Assembly: GCF_017355955.1 (NCBI RefSeq)
Contig: NZ_JAFFID010000001.1
Coordinates: forward strand, 2,356,001-2,420,000
DNA: 64,000 nt
Direction of reading: 5' to 3'
Origin: Sabulibacter ruber
GTDB lineage: Bacteria > Bacteroidota > Bacteroidia > Cytophagales > Hymenobacteraceae
Made by a program: the position numbers and the translations under genes. How positions within the stretch are numbered: position 1 is the stretch's first letter; each line of letters starts with the position of its first letter. The notes under the pieces are model-generated. The model was not told the origin of the DNA and did no database searches. It saw only the letters and a list, made by a program, of their open reading frames with translations. This document shows positions 9,545-17,314 of the stretch, piece by piece.

Positions 9545-10066
9545 ATGCGCCAATCTCTCCTACTGCTTTTCTGCCTGTGTTTATCGGCAACGACCTTTTC
9601 TCAGTCCAGGAAGACCGCCAAAACCACCGTTTCTCCCGATGACAAAGCGGTAGAGGCCGCCGTTGTGCGTTTCTTTGACGGCATGCGGGCCGGCGACAGC
9701 ACCATGGCAAGGTCTGTACTGGCACCAAACGCCCGGCTGTTCTCAGTAAGCGCAGACAAAACCGGCAAGGTACTACCCCGGGAAACGCCCATGAATAAGT
9801 TTGTGGAGATGATTGCGCAGCCGCACCCGCAGGTGTTGGATGAGCGCATCTGGGACGTGAAAGTAAGCATTGACGGAGATCTGGCTACGCTTTGGTGCGA
9901 ATACGCCTTCTATATCGGCGATACCTTCAGCCACTGCGGCGTAGATGCGTTCCAATTGTACCGCAGCCCCGAGGGCTGGAAAATTTTTGTCATCTCTGAT
10001 ACCCGCCGAAAGGAGAATTGCGACCTGAAAGCCGCACAGGCAGCTAAAAGCAAATCGACTCCCTAA
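9545..10066 (+). CDS. Secreted NTF2-like (SnoaL/DUF4440-type) protein
   Basis: About 173 residues with a signal peptide ending TTFSQ. The mature part starts with a helix (AVEAAVVRFFDGMRAGD), followed by DLATLWCEYAFYIGD and VDAFQLYRSPEGWKIFVISDTRR. That is the order of elements in the NTF2/SnoaL fold used by DUF4440 and similar periplasmic proteins of Bacteroidota. These bind small ligands or act as simple enzymes, but no catalytic residues can be assigned here. A palindrome copy follows the stop by about 12 bases. Confidence 0.75.
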   Translation: MRQSLLLLFCLCLSATTFSQSRKTAKTTVSPDDKAVEAAVVRFFDGMRAGDSTMARSVLAPNARLFSVSADKTGKVLPRETPMNKFVEMIAQPHPQVLDERIWDVKVSIDGDLATLWCEYAFYIGDTFSHCGVDAFQLYRSPEGWKIFVISDTRRKENCDLKAAQAAKSKSTP

Positions 10067-10077
10067 CCCTATTTATA

Positions 10078-10117
10078 TCGTTTTAGACCTTTTCTTTAGG
10101 AAAGAGGCCTAAAACGA
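10078..10117. repeat. Dispersed intergenic palindrome (family copy 4)
   Basis: TCGTTTTAGACCTTTTCTTT opposite AGGAAAGAGGCCTAAAACGA, lying between two convergent genes (stops at 10066 and 10128). Confidence 0.8.
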
Positions 10118-10127
10118 CAGCTTCTCT

Positions 10128-10565
10128 TTAGAAGGAGACTTTGGTTTTATTCTTCAACTGGCAGGATTTAAGCCAGGCTAGCGCATCTTCACGGTTGTTG
10201 AACATACAGTATTCCAGTTGTCGGCCGATCTGGCTTATTTTCATGACCTGGCCGGCCGCATCACCGTAGGAATGTTCCTGGGCTACATGGGCCAGGTACC
10301 GCAACCCGTATTTCATGGCCCGGGGCAACCAGTCTTTCTCCAGCCAGGCCACGGCATCGGCCCAGGGACCGGTATGCTCGGTATTATCGTTCAGTTTGTA
10401 AGGGCATCCTGTTTGGGCCAGCACCTCCAGGCCAATCTCGCACGCTTTGCGCAGATCATTCTGCGAGGCGTACCCGAACCATTTGGTGTCTATCACGTCC
10501 AGGCTAGGGTTGTGTTCTATTACATAATACACTCTATCAAAAGAGTTTTTGGCTTCTTGGTACAT
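10128..10565 (-). CDS. Conserved hypothetical protein, STAS/SEC14-like
   Basis: 145 residues without signal peptide or membrane segment. The pattern, an N-terminal strand (RVYYVIEHNPSLDVIDTKWFGYAS), a helix (NDLRKACEIGLEVLAQTG), an Asp/Trp-rich middle (WADAVAWLEKDWLPRA) and a final strand/helix (YCMFNNREDALAWLK), resembles small SpoIIAA/STAS-like proteins common in Hymenobacteraceae. Function unknown. It is converged on by the NTF2-like gene with a palindrome in between. Confidence 0.65.
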   Translation of the reverse strand: MYQEAKNSFDRVYYVIEHNPSLDVIDTKWFGYASQNDLRKACEIGLEVLAQTGCPYKLNDNTEHTGPWADAVAWLEKDWLPRAMKYGLRYLAHVAQEHSYGDAAGQVMKISQIGRQLEYCMFNNREDALAWLKSCQLKNKTKVSF

Positions 10566-10779
10566 GACAGGACCTATTTGGGACGGGGTTTAGATAGAAA
10601 GAGCACACAGGTGACGAGGGGCTACAATAAAAGTAGGTCTATTTTGCATGGCTTCAAACTACCCATGCCAATAAACTTGCGGCATAATAACAGATTGATT
10701 TGCTCCAGGCACTTCGTTCCACTTTACCCGTGAACAACCTTGCTCACCGTTTGTTTAAGCAGTGTCAGGAAAACCCTGA

Positions 10780-10820
10780 AAAAAAATCCGGCAGATGCAA
10801 TCAAAGTGCCATCTGCCGGA
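10780..10820 (-). terminator. Rho-independent terminator of the GNAT gene
   Basis: 11-bp stem TCCGGCAGATG (10787-10797) with CATCTGCCGGA (10810-10820). On the minus strand it is followed by a run of seven T. It starts 8 bases beyond the stop of the acetyltransferase gene. Confidence 0.85.
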
Positions 10821-10827
10821 AACATGA

Positions 10828-11355
10828 TTACCTGGTTAGCCGCCAACGAAGTCCTTCTTCGGTTTCTCCGTCTTGCTTAAAGCCGTTTTTCTGCAGCACC
10901 CGCTGGGAAGCCACGTGCTGCACCAGGGTGTCTGCGATGACAGATGTTACGTCTGGGTGCCTGAAAAGCCAGGAAAGCAGTCCCTGCACTGCCTCGGTGG
11001 CGATGCCCTGTCCTTCAAACTTGCGGTCAATGAAATAACCAAGCATGGTTTCTCCTTTGGTGGTAGGCTTGCCGGCTACTCCAATGCCTCCTACCGTCAG
11101 GTTCAATTGCTCATGGATGATGAGCCAATGGGTATACCAGGCATATTCCTCTGGATTAGCTTCTACTTTGGGCAGCACGTACTCAGAGATAGCCACCTCA
11201 AACTCCTGTAAGAAACCAGGATCGGCGTTCAGCTCAAACTTCGAGGGTGCAAGGCCCAGCATCTGCTCCAGTTGCTGCCTGCTCTGCACCAGGGCCCGCA
11301 AGTGAGTGAGGGTAAGGGGGAATAACTGTAAACGGGGTGTTTTTATAGGTAACAT
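10828..11355 (-). CDS. GNAT family N-acetyltransferase
   Basis: 175-residue acetyl-CoA dependent acetyltransferase of the RimJ/RimL-like type. Visible GNAT elements are the N-terminal IKTPRLQLFPLT strand, GGIGVAGKPTTKGETMLGYFID for beta 3-4, the acetyl-CoA loop region GQGIATEAVQGLLSWLF, and the VLQKNGFKQDG end. The substrate, which could be a protein N-terminus, an amino acid or a small amine, cannot be predicted. It is monocistronic with its own terminator. Confidence 0.88.
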   Translation of the reverse strand: MLPIKTPRLQLFPLTLTHLRALVQSRQQLEQMLGLAPSKFELNADPGFLQEFEVAISEYVLPKVEANPEEYAWYTHWLIIHEQLNLTVGGIGVAGKPTTKGETMLGYFIDRKFEGQGIATEAVQGLLSWLFRHPDVTSVIADTLVQHVASQRVLQKNGFKQDGETEEGLRWRLTR

Positions 11356-11550
11356 GGTTTTTGCTTAACATTGAAAAAATAAAGACAATACTTACTTAGC
11401 CTTCCCTGAAAGAAAGGCGAGCAAAGCCTTAAAGGCATTTTGTTAAGCAATGCCAGGCATTATGAAAGAAGAAATCTGCGTGAACAGAGGCGTTAGTTGA
11501 ATATTTAAGTAAACTTAGCAAATATTCGCTTCCGTTATCCTTTTTGCGGC

Positions 11551-12348
11551 ATGAACACACCCGCCTTCTTCCTTCTGGCGCTTGCCTTGCTTCTTCCTTT
11601 TCTGGCTCCGGCCCAGGACCTGCAGAAACCTTTTAAAGAATGTGGTCTGGAAGGCAGCACCACCGTGTATGACACCCGCCAAAACCGCTGGACCTTCACC
11701 AATCAGCAGGATACCCAGAGAGCTACTCTGCCCGCCTCTACCTTCAAAATCCTGAACTCTCTGATTCTGCTGGAGGAGAAAGCCGTGCGCGATGAACACG
11801 AGGTGTTGAAATGGGATGGCCAGCAACGCAGCATTTCTGCCTGGAACGCCGATACCGACATGAAAAATGCCTTCGCTAATTCCACGGTTTGGTTTTACGT
11901 GCGGCTGGCCGAGCAGATTGGCAAAGACAAATACCGGGCTTACCTGAAACGATGCGGCTACGGAAACGGCAAACTGACCAATGGGCAAGGCGCTGATTTC
12001 TGGAACTACGGCGACTTTGCCATCTCGCCCAAAGAGCAGATTGAATTCCTCCGGAAGTTTTACCGCGAGCAACTGCCGTTTTCCAAAGAGAGCATCAGAA
12101 AGGTAAAACAGATGATGGTGGCCGAGCAGACTCCCGCTTACACCTTACGCGGCAAAACCGGCTGGACTTCTTACGGCGGCATAGACAATGGCTGGTGGGT
12201 AGGCTATCTGGAAACCAAAGACAACGTCTATTTCTTTGCCACGCGGGTCCACAAAGACAAGAATACCGCAAACGACAATTTCGCTTCCTGCCGGAAGACC
12301 ATCACCAAACAAATCCTGCAGCAGTTGGGCATTTTACCAGCCGCCTGA
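11551..12348 (+). CDS. Class D (OXA-type) beta-lactamase
   Basis: Serine beta-lactamase, periplasmic, 265 residues with a signal peptide ending APAQ. All class D signatures are present: STFK (Ser63, Lys66), STV (Ser111), YGN (Tyr137-Asn139), the DFWN Trp151 region and KTG (Lys202-Gly204) followed by W. Lys66 would be the carbamylated base. It hydrolyses penicillins and possibly other beta-lactams; the spectrum cannot be read from sequence. Base composition matches its neighbours and no mobile element, integron site or regulator is adjacent, so this looks like a resident chromosomal gene and not a recent acquisition. A VOC gene follows 78 bases downstream. Confidence 0.95.
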   Translation: MNTPAFFLLALALLLPFLAPAQDLQKPFKECGLEGSTTVYDTRQNRWTFTNQQDTQRATLPASTFKILNSLILLEEKAVRDEHEVLKWDGQQRSISAWNADTDMKNAFANSTVWFYVRLAEQIGKDKYRAYLKRCGYGNGKLTNGQGADFWNYGDFAISPKEQIEFLRKFYREQLPFSKESIRKVKQMMVAEQTPAYTLRGKTGWTSYGGIDNGWWVGYLETKDNVYFFATRVHKDKNTANDNFASCRKTITKQILQQLGILPAA

Positions 12349-12426
12349 TCTCGGTTTTTATCCTGCTTTATTTAAAACAAGCTTAAAACAACAGCCAATA
12401 AACCAACTCCCAAACCCAGAAAGTCA

Positions 12427-12849
12427 ATGGAACCCAGAATCACCCTTATCACCTTAGGCGTAGCCAACGTTGCGGCCGCCACCCAGTTTTATGAATCGGT
12501 TTTCGGGTGGAAGCGTACGGCTGACAGCCAGGAAGGCATCTCGTTTTTCCAGCTCAATGGCCTGCAACTCGCGCTTTTCCCAACGGAGGACCTGGCGCAG
12601 GATGCTCGTGTTCCCGCAGACGGTACCGGGTTCAAAGGGTTCAGCCTGGCGCACAACCTGCGCAGCGAGCAAGAGGTGGATGCGCTCTTTCTGGAACTGC
12701 AATCCAGGGGAGTCATCATTCTAAAGCAGCCCGAGAAAGTATTCTGGGGAGGCTACAGCGGCTACTTCTCAGACCTGGATGGGCACCTGTGGGAAGTTGC
12801 CTACAACCCATTTCTGCCGCTGGATGAAAAGGGCAACACGGCTCCCTAA
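12427..12849 (+). CDS. VOC (glyoxalase/bleomycin-resistance) family protein
   Basis: 140 residues with the two beta-alpha-beta3 modules of the vicinal oxygen chelate fold. It starts PRITLITLGVANVAAATQFY, then ESVFGWKR, the strand GISFFQLNGLQLALFP, and the closing module with GYSGYFSDLDGHLWEVAYNP, where the final Glu is a usual metal ligand. Members include glyoxalases, dioxygenases and binding proteins for antibiotics; none can be chosen here. It may be cotranscribed with the beta-lactamase gene, but the 78-base spacing is not decisive. Confidence 0.88.
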   Translation: MEPRITLITLGVANVAAATQFYESVFGWKRTADSQEGISFFQLNGLQLALFPTEDLAQDARVPADGTGFKGFSLAHNLRSEQEVDALFLELQSRGVIILKQPEKVFWGGYSGYFSDLDGHLWEVAYNPFLPLDEKGNTAP

Positions 12850-12928
12850 AGGCTGTGCATGAAAGCGCATACACTTCTCTACCTTCGCGGCAGAATCCTT
12901 CCCCGTAAGAATTTGCGTATGTTTTCAC

Positions 12929-13579
12929 ATGGATAAAAAGGCGCTCCTTCCCTTGTTTCTGCTGCTTCTCCTGTTTATTTCTGTACAGGCCCAGCATGCA
13001 AAAAGAATTGAAATTGGCCTGCAGCTAGGCCCCAACTATACCTTCTTACGGGGAAACAAAGCGGTAAACCAGGTAAAAGGCGAAGCCAGAATTGCCGGGG
13101 GCGCCTACCTTAGGTACGCGGTGGGAAAGGTATTTCTGAGAACGGCGTTCCTGTACGAAAACAAGAGCAATAAGCAGGAAGAGGTCTCCCTGAGCTATGA
13201 TGCTGACGGAAACGTGGTTGGTGAAACACCTTATTCGCTGCGGCAGGAGTTTCATTACCTTACCGTACCGGCCTTACTAGAAGTGCCTCTTCCCCTGAAA
13301 GGATTTCACGTTCTGGCCGGACCATATTTCAGCTTTCTGCTGGGGCAGGACATAACGGCTCATGGCGAATCTCTGGAGTATACCTCCTTCTACCGAAGAA
13401 TTGACACAGGGCTTTCCGGGGGAGTTTCCTACTACAAGCCCATTTCTGCTTTCTTCAACCTGAAAGCAGAGTTACGGCATAATCTGGGCCTGCTGAACAT
13501 CAACAAAGACCAGGAGGAATCCGCCGCCGTCAGGACCAATGCCACTAACCTCCTGTTAGGGGTTGGGTACAGTTTCTAA
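12929..13579 (+). CDS. Outer-membrane beta-barrel protein (OmpW/PorT-like)
   Basis: 216 residues with a signal peptide ending VQAQ. Alternating amphipathic strands end in aromatic residues (KRIEIGLQLGPNYTFL, GAYLRYAVGKVFLRTAFLYE, FHVLAGPYFSFLLGQ), and a terminal strand LLLGVGYSF ends in Phe, as in small 8-strand outer-membrane barrels (beta-barrel domain family OMP_b-brl). No specific ligand or partner is suggested. A near match to the -7 box, TACCTTCG, lies at 12880-12887. Confidence 0.85.
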   Translation: MDKKALLPLFLLLLLFISVQAQHAKRIEIGLQLGPNYTFLRGNKAVNQVKGEARIAGGAYLRYAVGKVFLRTAFLYENKSNKQEEVSLSYDADGNVVGETPYSLRQEFHYLTVPALLEVPLPLKGFHVLAGPYFSFLLGQDITAHGESLEYTSFYRRIDTGLSGGVSYYKPISAFFNLKAELRHNLGLLNINKDQEESAAVRTNATNLLLGVGYSF

Positions 13580-13631
13580 GCCAGTTCACCTAAGATCTCC
13601 GCATTCAGAAGCTAACTCCTGCTGAAAAGCT

Positions 13632-13667
13632 GTTTTGGGGCTGTTTTTCAGAAAACAGCCCCAAAAC
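13632..13667. repeat. Dispersed intergenic palindrome (family copy 5)
   Basis: Perfect 16-bp arms GTTTTGGGGCTGTTTT (13632-13647) and AAAACAGCCCCAAAAC (13652-13667) around TCAG. The centre of each arm differs from the consensus (GGGGCTG against AGGCCTG) but both arms changed together, so pairing is kept. It lies between two convergent genes. Confidence 0.9.
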
Positions 13668-13671
13668 TACT

Positions 13672-14553
13672 CTACCCGATGGTAATGGTATAAGCGGTTT
13701 CAAATGTTTCGCCGGAGCCCAGAGACTGAATTCCCTCTTTCTCGCTTAGTTCAATGGGACCGCCGGTGCTGCCCGCCACTCCGCACCAGGGTTCAATGCA
13801 AAGGAAAGGCGCGCCCACGCGTTTGGTCCAGATGCCCAGGTACGGGAAGTTAGGGAAGCTTACCTGCACGAAATGCGGATGCTGATCGGTTTTGATGGTG
13901 ACGCGGTCTGAGCGGAAAGCCTTGAACACCATGGCGTCTTTTTCATACTGCTCGTAACGGAGCGGCAGAATGGCCATGTTGTCCAGCACGGGCTCGGTTT
14001 GGCCGTTCTGCAAACCGGTGCCGTCTTCCAGCAGGTAGCGGGCTAAGGTCTCGGGTTGGGAGAACTCCAGGTAGTAGTCTTCAAACGCGCCGCCGGGTTG
14101 CATGGGCACATTAAAAGCCGGGTGTGCGCCAATTGAGAACAGCATCTCGCCCTGGCCGGTGTGCTCTACCTGCCATCTTACCTCCAGCGTTTGATCCTGC
14201 AATGTGTAGCTAATGCGCAGCGCGAAATCAAAGGGGTAAATTTTCTTGGTTTCGTCTGAAGACCTTAGCTCGTACACCAACCGGTTTTCTTCTTCCTGCA
14301 CCAATTCAAACTCTTTGTCCCGGGCAAAACCGTGCTGCGGCAAGGAATAGGTTTGTCCCTTGTGCAGGTACTGGTCTTGCGGCAAACGGCCCACAATTGG
14401 GAACAGCACCGGGGCGTGCCGGTTCCAGAACTCGGGGCTGGCCTGCCAGATGTACTCGCGTTCGCCGTCTTTTTTCAGGAAGCTGCACAGCTCGGCGCCC
14501 GCAGTTTTCACTCCCACGCGCACGTATTCGTTTTCCAGGAAAGAGGTTTTCAT
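13672..14553 (-). CDS. Aldose 1-epimerase family protein
   Basis: 293 residues of the galactose-mutarotase-like fold. Visible blocks are YIWQASPEFWNRHAPVLFPI, LPQHGFARDKEFE (the His and Arg of the family), GAHPAFNVP (second catalytic-type His) and FLCIEPWCGV with the Glu of the active site. It interconverts anomers of aldoses or hexose-6-phosphates in the cytosol (no signal peptide). It closes a minus-strand run with the NadR-like kinase; the start is 12 bases after the kinase stop, so the two are likely cotranscribed. Confidence 0.9.
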   Translation of the reverse strand: MKTSFLENEYVRVGVKTAGAELCSFLKKDGEREYIWQASPEFWNRHAPVLFPIVGRLPQDQYLHKGQTYSLPQHGFARDKEFELVQEEENRLVYELRSSDETKKIYPFDFALRISYTLQDQTLEVRWQVEHTGQGEMLFSIGAHPAFNVPMQPGGAFEDYYLEFSQPETLARYLLEDGTGLQNGQTEPVLDNMAILPLRYEQYEKDAMVFKAFRSDRVTIKTDQHPHFVQVSFPNFPYLGIWTKRVGAPFLCIEPWCGVAGSTGGPIELSEKEGIQSLGSGETFETAYTITIG

Positions 14554-14565
14554 AGTGATTCAGTT

Positions 14566-15132
14566 TTATGGGTGAAGAACCTGATCAACGGCTCTGATGG
14601 CGTTGCGCAGCCGTTCATCGGCGGAGCCGGAAATCTCTACGAACGGAACTCCCAACTGTTCCAGCTCCCGCCGGTACCAGTCATGGAAAAACTGGCGCAG
14701 GTGCGGGTGCTCGCGCTGAGGGTCTGGTTGCCACGGCAGGTCAATGTCCATGAACAGGTACAGGTCAACGTCCTGTTTTCTGAGCTCTTTCACAATAAAG
14801 GGCGCTACTTCATCATAGGCGTGCTCAGACCAGATTTTAAGTACCAGCAGTTCCGTATCCAGGAAAAGCAGCGGCGGATTCTTCTCTGCCTCGGCTTTCC
14901 AAAGGGCAAGCTGCCCGCGCGCGATGGCCTCCAGATCTGAGGCTTCGTACGCCCTCCCCAATGAGTCAAGGTAGGTACGGGCGTATTCCGGCACCCAGGG
15001 CGCTCCGTAATGATGGGCCAACTGGCTCGCCAGGGTAGATTTCCCGGTACTCTCGGGGCCGGTGATCGCTATTTTAACCAAACTACTGGGGTTTAATGGA
15101 AACCTGTTTGGGGCCTGTTTTTCCGAAATCAA
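14566..15132 (-). CDS. NadR-like ATPase/nicotinamide riboside kinase (AAA_28)
   Basis: 188 residues. KIAITGPESTGKST is the P-loop of the NadR kinase domain, followed by VPEYARTYLDSLG and LLFLDTELLVLKIWSEHAY (Walker-B-like), then a lid region rich in Arg and Asp. In Bacteroidota such proteins pair with PnuC and phosphorylate imported nicotinamide riboside to NMN; pnuC lies two genes upstream here. The start is uncertain: the ATG at 15132 falls inside a dispersed palindrome (15104-15143), and a TTG at codon 18 (just before VKIAITG) would give a more usual N-terminus. Confidence 0.82.
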   Translation of the reverse strand: MISEKQAPNRFPLNPSSLVKIAITGPESTGKSTLASQLAHHYGAPWVPEYARTYLDSLGRAYEASDLEAIARGQLALWKAEAEKNPPLLFLDTELLVLKIWSEHAYDEVAPFIVKELRKQDVDLYLFMDIDLPWQPDPQREHPHLRQFFHDWYRRELEQLGVPFVEISGSADERLRNAIRAVDQVLHP

Positions 15133-15143
15133 GCCCTAAACAG
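15104..15143. repeat. Dispersed intergenic palindrome (family copy 6)
   Basis: CTGTTTGGGGCCTGTTTT opposite AAATCAAGCCCTAAACAG. It overlaps the first codons of the longest frame of the NadR-like gene, which argues for a later start there. Confidence 0.75.
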
Positions 15144-15232
15144 TTGATGAAGCGAAAGTAGGTAAAATTCAGCTGTGCCTTCGTTTCTCAAAAACGAGCC
15201 AGAAAAGGCAGGCTCCTGTGGGAAGCAAAGTT

Positions 15233-15985
15233 CTACTGAGCGGTGGTGGTTTTCTTCCGGAAATCCAGGTTGTAGGTTAGGCCTACTTGCAGGGTGTGGT
15301 TGTTTTCAAACCAAACGCCGTTGCGTTGCGCCACGTGCTGGTGCAGGTAACCCACCTCCAGCGTGGCGTCTTTGTGGAAACGGTACCCTACTGCGGCGTA
15401 AGCGCGGTTCTGGTCAAAGATGTTGTTGGTCACGTTCGGCCCGAAGTTAACGAACACCTCATCATACAAGCCCAGGTAAAACTCTTTGTCTTCCAGGGTT
15501 GGGCCCGCCAAAGGAATTGTGGTGCGGAACTGGTAACGAACGCGGTTCATGTAGGTGTAGTCCTCGGCCCCGGCGAACTTAATCCAGCGCTGCTCCAACC
15601 GGAACCGGTGCTGCAAACCAAAGATGCCTTGCTGGTCTTTCAGTTGCAGCTGCTGGTAGGTGCGCTGCTCCGGAAAATCATCGCTGGCGGGGTTGTCTCC
15701 GTACGGATAGGTGTGCACATACGCGTACCCGCCCGCTATTGAAGCTCTTTCTGAGAGGTTATACACCAACGCCACCCGGGGCATGAACTGCTGAGGCTCC
15801 GTGATTACTTTATATCTACGCAACTGGAATTCTGTGTGCAGGCCCCATTTGTGGGAAAGGTGGTGCGTACCGTAGTACATGAACCAGCCATTGTAGTTGG
15901 TGTCATGTCGCCGATTGTTCTGGGCAATTACGTCTGAAAGCGAAAGAGTGAGAAGCAGGAAGCTTACAAGTAAGAGTTTTTTCAT
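15233..15985 (-). CDS. DUF2490 domain outer-membrane protein
   Basis: About 250 residues from the ATG at 15985, which starts a signal peptide (KKLLLVSFLLLTLSLSDVIAQ). The mature part is a beta-barrel-like series with typical DUF2490 features: NGWFMYYGTHHLSHKWGLHTE, RHRFRLEQRW-type strands (GLQHRFRLEQRWIKF) and the repeated YxxGY pattern (YAAVGYRFHKDATLEVGYLH). Function unknown. It sits between a PAP2 phosphatase and the NadR-like kinase on the same strand. The longer frame from 16072 adds an unlikely leader and is rejected. Confidence 0.88.
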   Translation of the reverse strand: MKKLLLVSFLLLTLSLSDVIAQNNRRHDTNYNGWFMYYGTHHLSHKWGLHTEFQLRRYKVITEPQQFMPRVALVYNLSERASIAGGYAYVHTYPYGDNPASDDFPEQRTYQQLQLKDQQGIFGLQHRFRLEQRWIKFAGAEDYTYMNRVRYQFRTTIPLAGPTLEDKEFYLGLYDEVFVNFGPNVTNNIFDQNRAYAAVGYRFHKDATLEVGYLHQHVAQRNGVWFENNHTLQVGLTYNLDFRKKTTTAQ

Positions 15986-16082
15986 AGTTGTACTGGGCAG
16001 TCTACCGGGCGATGGGTGTTCACCCGCGGGGTTAAGGTTGCAAATCAAAAGGTAAAATCTGATTACGGCCAATTGAAGCAGT

Positions 16083-16119
16083 AGTTTTTAGGTTATTTTC
16101 TGAAAAAGAGGCTAGAATC
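16083..16119. repeat. Degenerate dispersed palindrome (family copy 7)
   Basis: AGTTTTTAGGTTATTTTCTG then AAAAAGAGGCTAGAATC. It follows the family layout but with several unpaired positions. It lies between the PAP2 and DUF2490 genes. Confidence 0.4.
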
Positions 16120-16133
16120 CACAAACAAGAGGC

Positions 16134-16175
16134 AAAAAAAGCAGAAAACCCGCCACAAAAGCAGCGGGTTTTCTG
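16134..16175 (-). terminator. Rho-independent terminator of the PAP2 gene
   Basis: 12-bp stem CAGAAAACCCGC (16142-16153) with GCGGGTTTTCTG (16164-16175). On the minus strand it is followed by CTTTTTTT. It lies about 40 bases past the PAP2 stop. Confidence 0.85.
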
Positions 16176-16211
16176 GGGAAGTATATTTTAAAATCAGGTT
16201 ATGAAAGCAAG

Positions 16212-17078
16212 CTAGTTTACCAGGCTATGGTAGCTTTGGCTCTTCTTGCGGTTGCCGTAATCATCCAGGTTCATGCGCAGGGCAAAGCCAGGCACTCCGT
16301 AAATGTACGTTGGAGACACCTGCACAATGGATGGTTTACGGCCCCAGCGGTTCCGGTGCGACAGGTAAGCCAAGTGCGAGGACAACATACCAATACCCGC
16401 TCCCACAAACACATCAGACTGCCAGTGCTTGTTGTTGAGCATCCGGAAAGCGCCTACGCTGGTGGCAATGGTGTACGCGCCAATGCCGTACCACGGGCTT
16501 TTGTGCTTCAATTCTGAGTTCAGGATAGACGCCGCCAAAAAAGCCTGCGCCGTGTGCCCCGAGGGCATTGATTCTCTGTTCTCTCCGTTAGGCCGCTCCA
16601 GGTTAGAGACCTGTTTGATCCCAAACACCGTGACCGCAAAGATGGCTTCGGCTTTCAGGATAAGGATGGAGGTGTTCAGGAAATCATTGTTGGACTTGAC
16701 GTTGAAGAGGTTGGCGGCGGCTAATTCTACGTACGGCGCAATGAGTAGCGCATCGTCAACCCTCGTTCGGAAATTAGGAAAATGCTTCTGTATGTCGCGT
16801 TTAGCATCATAGCTGCTGTAGATACCGTTGTCCTTGATGGTGGTGAGACCATAGGCAATCAGGATGGTGGGAATAATGGTGGCTCTGAATGCTTTTGACT
16901 TGAAAAAGGGGGCTTTGGTATCAGGAGCGGTAACCGGATCCTGGTATTTTTTCAAAGTATCGGTGACTACAGGGTCTTGGTACTTTTTCAGGGTGTCTGC
17001 CTCCTGAGCCATCAGCTCCTGGCCAGACAAGCCAATGCAAAAGGTAAGCGCAAGCCAAAGACGTACAATATTTTTCAT
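16212..17078 (-). CDS. PAP2 superfamily phosphatase
   Basis: About 288 residues from the ATG at 17078, which begins a signal peptide (NIVRLWLALTFCIGLSG, then MAQ). The three PAP2 motifs are present: KQVSNLERP (K-x6-RP), PSGH, and RMLNNKHWQSDV with the last His and Asp. The family removes phosphate from lipid phosphates or other phosphomonoesters, here on the periplasmic side. Odd feature: just after the signal the sequence DTLKKYQDPV occurs twice in tandem. It lies between pnuC and the DUF2490/NadR-like genes; a role in dephosphorylating a pyridine nucleotide is only a guess. It has its own terminator. Confidence 0.9.
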   Translation of the reverse strand: MKNIVRLWLALTFCIGLSGQELMAQEADTLKKYQDPVVTDTLKKYQDPVTAPDTKAPFFKSKAFRATIIPTILIAYGLTTIKDNGIYSSYDAKRDIQKHFPNFRTRVDDALLIAPYVELAAANLFNVKSNNDFLNTSILILKAEAIFAVTVFGIKQVSNLERPNGENRESMPSGHTAQAFLAASILNSELKHKSPWYGIGAYTIATSVGAFRMLNNKHWQSDVFVGAGIGMLSSHLAYLSHRNRWGRKPSIVQVSPTYIYGVPGFALRMNLDDYGNRKKSQSYHSLVN

Positions 17079-17314
17079 AATCCGATTATTGAGTGAGAAT
17101 GTTATCATCTGCTTAATCGTTAGAAAAATTGAAAGGGTTGCCCCTAACGCACACTTTTTTATTGGCTTCTTTTTAAAGTGGTACCAATTCAAAATCTAAG
17201 CTCCGGGAAATCAATCAACTCCCTTCTGACTAGCTTTTGTTTGGACAATACCGGTAAGACCACCGCTTGACCTTCCTTAATCTGCCACCCACTTACCAGA
17301 TTTTTTCAGGTTTC

